This document shows, piece by piece, positions 61,027-64,000 of a stretch of DNA of 64,000 bases; positions within the stretch are counted from its first letter, which is position 1; the number at the start of each line of letters is the position of its first letter. Source of the stretch: Paenibacillus sp. CC-CFT747 (GTDB taxonomy: Bacteria; Bacillota; Bacilli; Paenibacillales; NBRC-103111); NCBI GenBank assembly GCA_030323305.1, contig CP106741.1, positions 1,700,001 through 1,764,000 of the forward strand, read 5' to 3'. A model generated the notes under the pieces. The model was not told the origin of the DNA and did not search any database. It worked only from the letters and a program-made list of their open reading frames with translations. Made by a program: the position numbers and the translations under genes.

Positions 61027-62223
61027 TTAGGCAGGCTGGACCGCTTTCGTTTTGAGGGCTTCGTAAATTTTGCCGCGGACAAACGCATCGAGTCCCATCG
61101 CATTAAGACGAACGGCGTAATCGCTCGGCACGTAGAGAAGCTTCATTTCGCGCTCGTCGCAGAGCTCCTTCAGAAGCGGATACAGGATCGAACGCATCAG
61201 AATGCTGCCGCCGCCGTACACGCAGATCACATCGATCTCGTTTCTTGCTTTGGTCAGCTGGCGCTTGACGTTCTGGATGATCTGCTTCGCCTGGCTTTCG
61301 AGCGGACGCTTCAGCGTTTTGATCGCCCGGGCGTGGTACTTGTGCTTCGGGTTCTTGATCACGTCGCTGAAGAACTGGCGAGGGCTGTCCGGCAGATGGA
61401 TGAGACGGTTGAACTCGCTCAGCGCTTCCTCGATCGCATAGCCGGCCCCGTGATGGCTTCCGTGCACGAACTGGCGCAGGAACTTGTTGCCCTCGGTAAT
61501 CGGGTACTCGGTCGAGCCGTCGCCGATGTCGACATGCAGAATCCGCTTATCCTTGAAGAAGCTGCCGTTGAACTTCTTGTCAATGCCGTACGTATCCGTG
61601 AATTCGTCGAAGATGTCGCCTTCGCGCCAGTTTCCTTCGCCGTCCTTCTGGAGGGTGAAGATAACCGGGGTCGCTTCGGGAACCACTTTGGTGAATTGGA
61701 AAATGACGCGGACTGCTACGCGCTGGATGCCCAGATGAACGGTAACATGGTGAGTGCCCGCCATGAAGCGTCTTTCGAACTTGGCCGACGTCTCGTCGGT
61801 ATGCTGGGTCACCGGAAGCGCGGTAGCCATATCGGCCTGCACTTCAATGTGATCCGGAATTCTCTTCTCTTCGTCATAAGCTTTCTGAACGGCTGCCGCC
61901 GCGATCTGGGCCAGGGTGTTCACGACCGGCAGGTCCATGTCGCATTTCATGTCGATGCCGATTTGAAGATTATCAATTACTTCTCCGCTCTCCAGAGCGA
62001 ATTTGCCGACATAATACATGCCCGGACGGGCCGCCGGAGAATCGACTGTCACGACCAACTGATCCTGCAGGTTACGGATGAAACTCTCAGGTGCCTGCTC
62101 TTCGCTCCACGGAAGCTCGTCCACCGGACAATTGACATTGGGCTGCTGAATCAGCCGTCCGTCAATAATCAGGTCATGCTCGCTGTTTCCGTTGTCGTTG
62201 CCTACAAAAAAATGGTACTGCAT
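61027..62223 (-). CDS. ParM/StbA-family actin-like ATPase (chromosomal)
   Basis: The ~398-residue protein has the actin-fold nucleotide motifs: phosphate-1 VGNDNGNSEHD, phosphate-2 HVDIGDGSTEYP and the adenosine motif CVYGGGSILM. It should form ATP-driven filaments. ParM relatives move plasmids; chromosomal copies in Bacillales are widespread and mostly unstudied. I start it at 62223 (MQYHFFVGN) after GAGGAGGAAGGAC, dropping 17 upstream residues. The gene is intact and lies 45 bp before the ParR-like gene in one operon. No replication gene or repeat array (parC) is obvious in the 150 bp upstream. Confidence 0.85.
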   Translation of the reverse strand: MQYHFFVGNDNGNSEHDLIIDGRLIQQPNVNCPVDELPWSEEQAPESFIRNLQDQLVVTVDSPAARPGMYYVGKFALESGEVIDNLQIGIDMKCDMDLPVVNTLAQIAAAAVQKAYDEEKRIPDHIEVQADMATALPVTQHTDETSAKFERRFMAGTHHVTVHLGIQRVAVRVIFQFTKVVPEATPVIFTLQKDGEGNWREGDIFDEFTDTYGIDKKFNGSFFKDKRILHVDIGDGSTEYPITEGNKFLRQFVHGSHHGAGYAIEEALSEFNRLIHLPDSPRQFFSDVIKNPKHKYHARAIKTLKRPLESQAKQIIQNVKRQLTKARNEIDVICVYGGGSILMRSILYPLLKELCDEREMKLLYVPSDYAVRLNAMGLDAFVRGKIYEALKTKAVQPA

Positions 62224-62377
62224 GAAGTCCTTCCTCCTCTTATGTAGAAATAGTGCACGGTAATACTCTGTCACACCTCGGGTCGATTTGCAACCGGCTT
62301 TAAGGCCGTTCTCTTATAAGATTCGAGAGGAAGGACCATTTTTCCTCCCTGAAGCGGAAAATATCGCAAGGTGCCCT

Positions 62378-63102
62378 TTACAGGTCCGGTCCTGCTGTTT
62401 CCGAGTGGGAGCGGAGAATCATCAGAATGACACTCTTGTCCACTTCGAAGCTCCAGTCGACGAACACCTCGGCGATCCGTTTGTTCATCCCCGGATCATA
62501 GCCCTTCAAGCGCTCCAGCAGTCTTTTCTCGAGGCTGCGCTTGACCTCCTTCAAGAACTCGCCCTGGCCGAGCCGGATCAGCTCGTCCTCGACTTGAACC
62601 AGCACTCCCTTTCGGACGAACAGCAGCGTACGACCGTTCATCTCGTACGTTTCGAGATCCTCGGGTGTTTTCTCGACCTGGTGGGACACCCGGACCACCT
62701 CCCGCACCAGTCCATCCCGCCCCTTAAAGGAGCCGTTCGGCTCCGTAAAGCCTTCAAAGGAACCGGAGCCTTTCAACACCAGCATGCCGGTGCCTTCCGT
62801 CAGGTTCCAGTCATAATAAAGTTCACCCGGCCTAATCCCGGTTGTTTGCTCCAGCCATTCCGTCAAGGGGAAAGCAGCAGAGGCATCAGCTTCTCCCGTG
62901 TCCGGCGGACGGTCCTTTCCTGGCCATGCTCCAGGAGAGCCTTCTCGGACGGGGTAAGGAAGCTTCGCAAATAGACGGTGAGGTAACTCCCTCCCATCGA
63001 GACGAAAACCGATTCCGGCCCCTTGCCGAAAATGTCGCGGAGCTGCCTCCCGATATAGCTGGCTATGTGCTGCTGAAGTAAATTAGTGATTGGTTGCTTC
63101 AT
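62378..63102 (-). CDS. MpsC/DUF2294-domain protein, tandem copy (one frameshift)
   Basis: The rejoined protein is about 241 residues and contains two DUF2294-like units. The first has GKGPESVFVSMGGSYLTVYL followed by FLTPSEKALLEHGQERTVRR; the second has FVRKGVLVQVEDELIRLGQG. DUF2294 is now named after MpsC of a Na+-translocating membrane-potential system in staphylococci; here no MpsAB genes are adjacent, so its role is open. The frame is lost in the CCCC run near 62868; one C gives LLSPLTEWLEQ. It begins at ATG 63102 with a weak ribosome site. Confidence 0.75.
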
Positions 63103-63344
63103 GTATTCCGATCCGTCCCTTTTACGGGACTCCTAAAGGACGAATCTTGCCTGCCTCCCTGCCGGTAGAATTTCTTGGAAGAACAAAAAGGACCCAGCCC
63201 CCTTTGTTCAAAGGAAAAGCCAGGTCATGAAGGTGACTTATATCAAATGATAGATTCACTCATTTACCCAAGTTATGCGATTGCGACACCGAACATGATT
63301 CTATCATATTTCGGCGGGGGAGGGAAGCGCAGATATCCAAGTCC
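63103..63344. other. Intergenic region without a gene
   Basis: This 240-bp gap lies between two minus-strand genes. It is AT-rich at 63225-63310, which probably holds the promoter of the MpsC gene. I see no convincing hairpin or ORF. Confidence 0.4.
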
Positions 63345-64000
63345 CTATACCTTTATCCCCTTCCAATCTATTTCCACGGACTGTCCGGTACGCATGGAAG
63401 CGTCCGCCCGGAACCCGGCCAAATGGCCGATGATCGAGTTTTCCAGAGAAGCGGTCGACGGGGAAGTCGCCTGCCCTTTGACCACACGCAAAAAGTCTTC
63501 GACCAGCCGGTGATCCCCGCCGCCGTGCATATCGTTGCTAACGGGGATTTTAACACGCTTCTCCGTGTAAGTGCGTCCCTCGGCCAAATCCGGATGCCGA
63601 ATGACAAAGACGCCGTCCTCCAGCAAGCCCTGGATTTCGCCTTTCGTTCCCGTGATATGAACGGTTCGGCAGGCTTTCGCGGTCGCTCCCACCAAATTGT
63701 GGACCGCCGTGCTCCCGTCCTCGAATTCGAACAGGACCGCCTGATGGTCCACAATATCATTGTCACACCGCCAGACACAGCGCCCGAAAGGGTTATCGGT
63801 CCGAAGGCTCTGGAGCATCTCTTCCGTAGTCAGCCGGACCCCTTCCAGATAACGCGGCCATACATAGGTGCCCCAGAGCGGATGGTCCACATACAGCTTC
63901 TTGGCGGAATAAGGACAGCTTTCTTCTATGCCGCAGTCCGTCAGGCAGCGGGTACCGGAGCCCTGAGGAGCGCGGTCCTCGCGGAATTGGATGATATTGC
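63345..64000 (-). CDS. Gfo/Idh/MocA-family oxidoreductase, C-terminal part (5' end outside window)
   Basis: The frame is open to the window edge, so only the C-terminal ~218 residues are seen. They include a cysteine-bearing stretch (CLTDCGIEESCPYSAKKLY), a beta-sheet domain (QAVLFEFEDGSTAVHNLVG; ITGTKGEIQGLLEDGVFVI) and a C-terminal helix with SLENSIIGHLAGFRADASMR. This is the substrate/oligomer domain of NAD(P)-dependent sugar or inositol dehydrogenases of the Gfo/Idh/MocA family; the Rossmann half lies outside. Substrate unknown. Confidence 0.82.
   Translation of the reverse strand, partial: NIIQFREDRAPQGSGTRCLTDCGIEESCPYSAKKLYVDHPLWGTYVWPRYLEGVRLTTEEMLQSLRTDNPFGRCVWRCDNDIVDHQAVLFEFEDGSTAVHNLVGATAKACRTVHITGTKGEIQGLLEDGVFVIRHPDLAEGRTYTEKRVKIPVSNDMHGGGDHRLVEDFLRVVKGQATSPSTASLENSIIGHLAGFRADASMRTGQSVEIDWKGIKV

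Noticed and set aside
60616..62247. 543-codon open frame on the + strand opposite the actin-like gene, and similar long ones at 42022-44067, 26702-28195 and 12611-14101
   Set aside because: They are antisense to clear protein families, follow the complementary codon pattern of GC-rich genes, and lack ribosome sites and recognisable domains.
1..64000. rRNA, tRNA, CRISPR arrays, transposases, prophage genes, replication origin
   Set aside because: I looked for cloverleaf or rRNA-like segments, regularly spaced direct repeats, transposase or integrase motifs and DnaA-box clusters, and saw none.

Overview
The window looks like chromosome from a GC-rich, spore-forming member of the Bacillales, most likely Paenibacillaceae. 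It carries S-layer homology (SLH) surface proteins, a YesM/YesN-type two-component system, a qoxABCD quinol oxidase, the spore-cortex deacetylase PdaA, PerR, YcdB-like and MpsC proteins, strong AGGAGG ribosome sites and occasional TTG/GTG starts. I see no rRNA, tRNA, CRISPR array, phage or insertion sequence. Both edge genes are cut: an AraC regulator on the left and a Gfo/Idh/MocA oxidoreductase on the right.

A striking property is that about 45 reading-frame breaks interrupt roughly 23 genes. Where I worked a break out, it is nearly always repaired by adding one base to a run of G, C or A, usually four or more bases long. I read these as sequencing or consensus errors rather than decay, and I annotate each broken gene as one CDS spanning its pieces. 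The one break that does not fit is an in-frame TGA in the XRE-LamG-VOC gene at about 34087.

Layout. 0.9-12.6 kb: a giant secreted beta-propeller/FN3/ZU5/SLH protein, divergent from a STAND ATPase regulator with an apparent acetyltransferase-like middle domain. 12.7-16.3 kb: an MMPL exporter divergent from its TetR, and a staygreen-family protein. 16.5-21 kb: an AT-rich orphan, azlCD with a divergent AraC regulator, and an NmrA-like oxidoreductase with a DUF2269 protein, divergent from HxlR. 21-26.6 kb: a TRAP transporter (dctQMP) with a candidate cre site, followed by a sensor kinase and response regulator. 26.8-33 kb: dgt, small proteins, a YcdB-SLH protein and a membrane-tethered PstS-like protein. 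33-36.9 kb: XRE-LamG-VOC, two tiny overlapping genes with a symmetrical 50-bp repeat in their 3' region, DUF421, and an SDR.

37-44.8 kb: a cystine/dicarboxylate symporter, a 14-TM drug exporter with a palindromic operator, and the complete intact qoxABCD operon. 45-52.6 kb: small membrane proteins, an MHYT-GGDEF-EAL c-di-GMP enzyme, pdaA, a beta-gamma-crystallin protein, a phasin/UbiB operon and an OmpR-like regulator overlapping perR. 53-60.6 kb: an RCK potassium channel, a marR-MMPL operon, an HD-GYP phosphodiesterase and a GlsB-like protein. 60.6-63.1 kb: a chromosomal actin-like/ParR-like cassette and MpsC. Main themes are cell-surface architecture, envelope export, respiration and c-di-GMP turnover (one synthase/phosphodiesterase and one HD-GYP phosphodiesterase).
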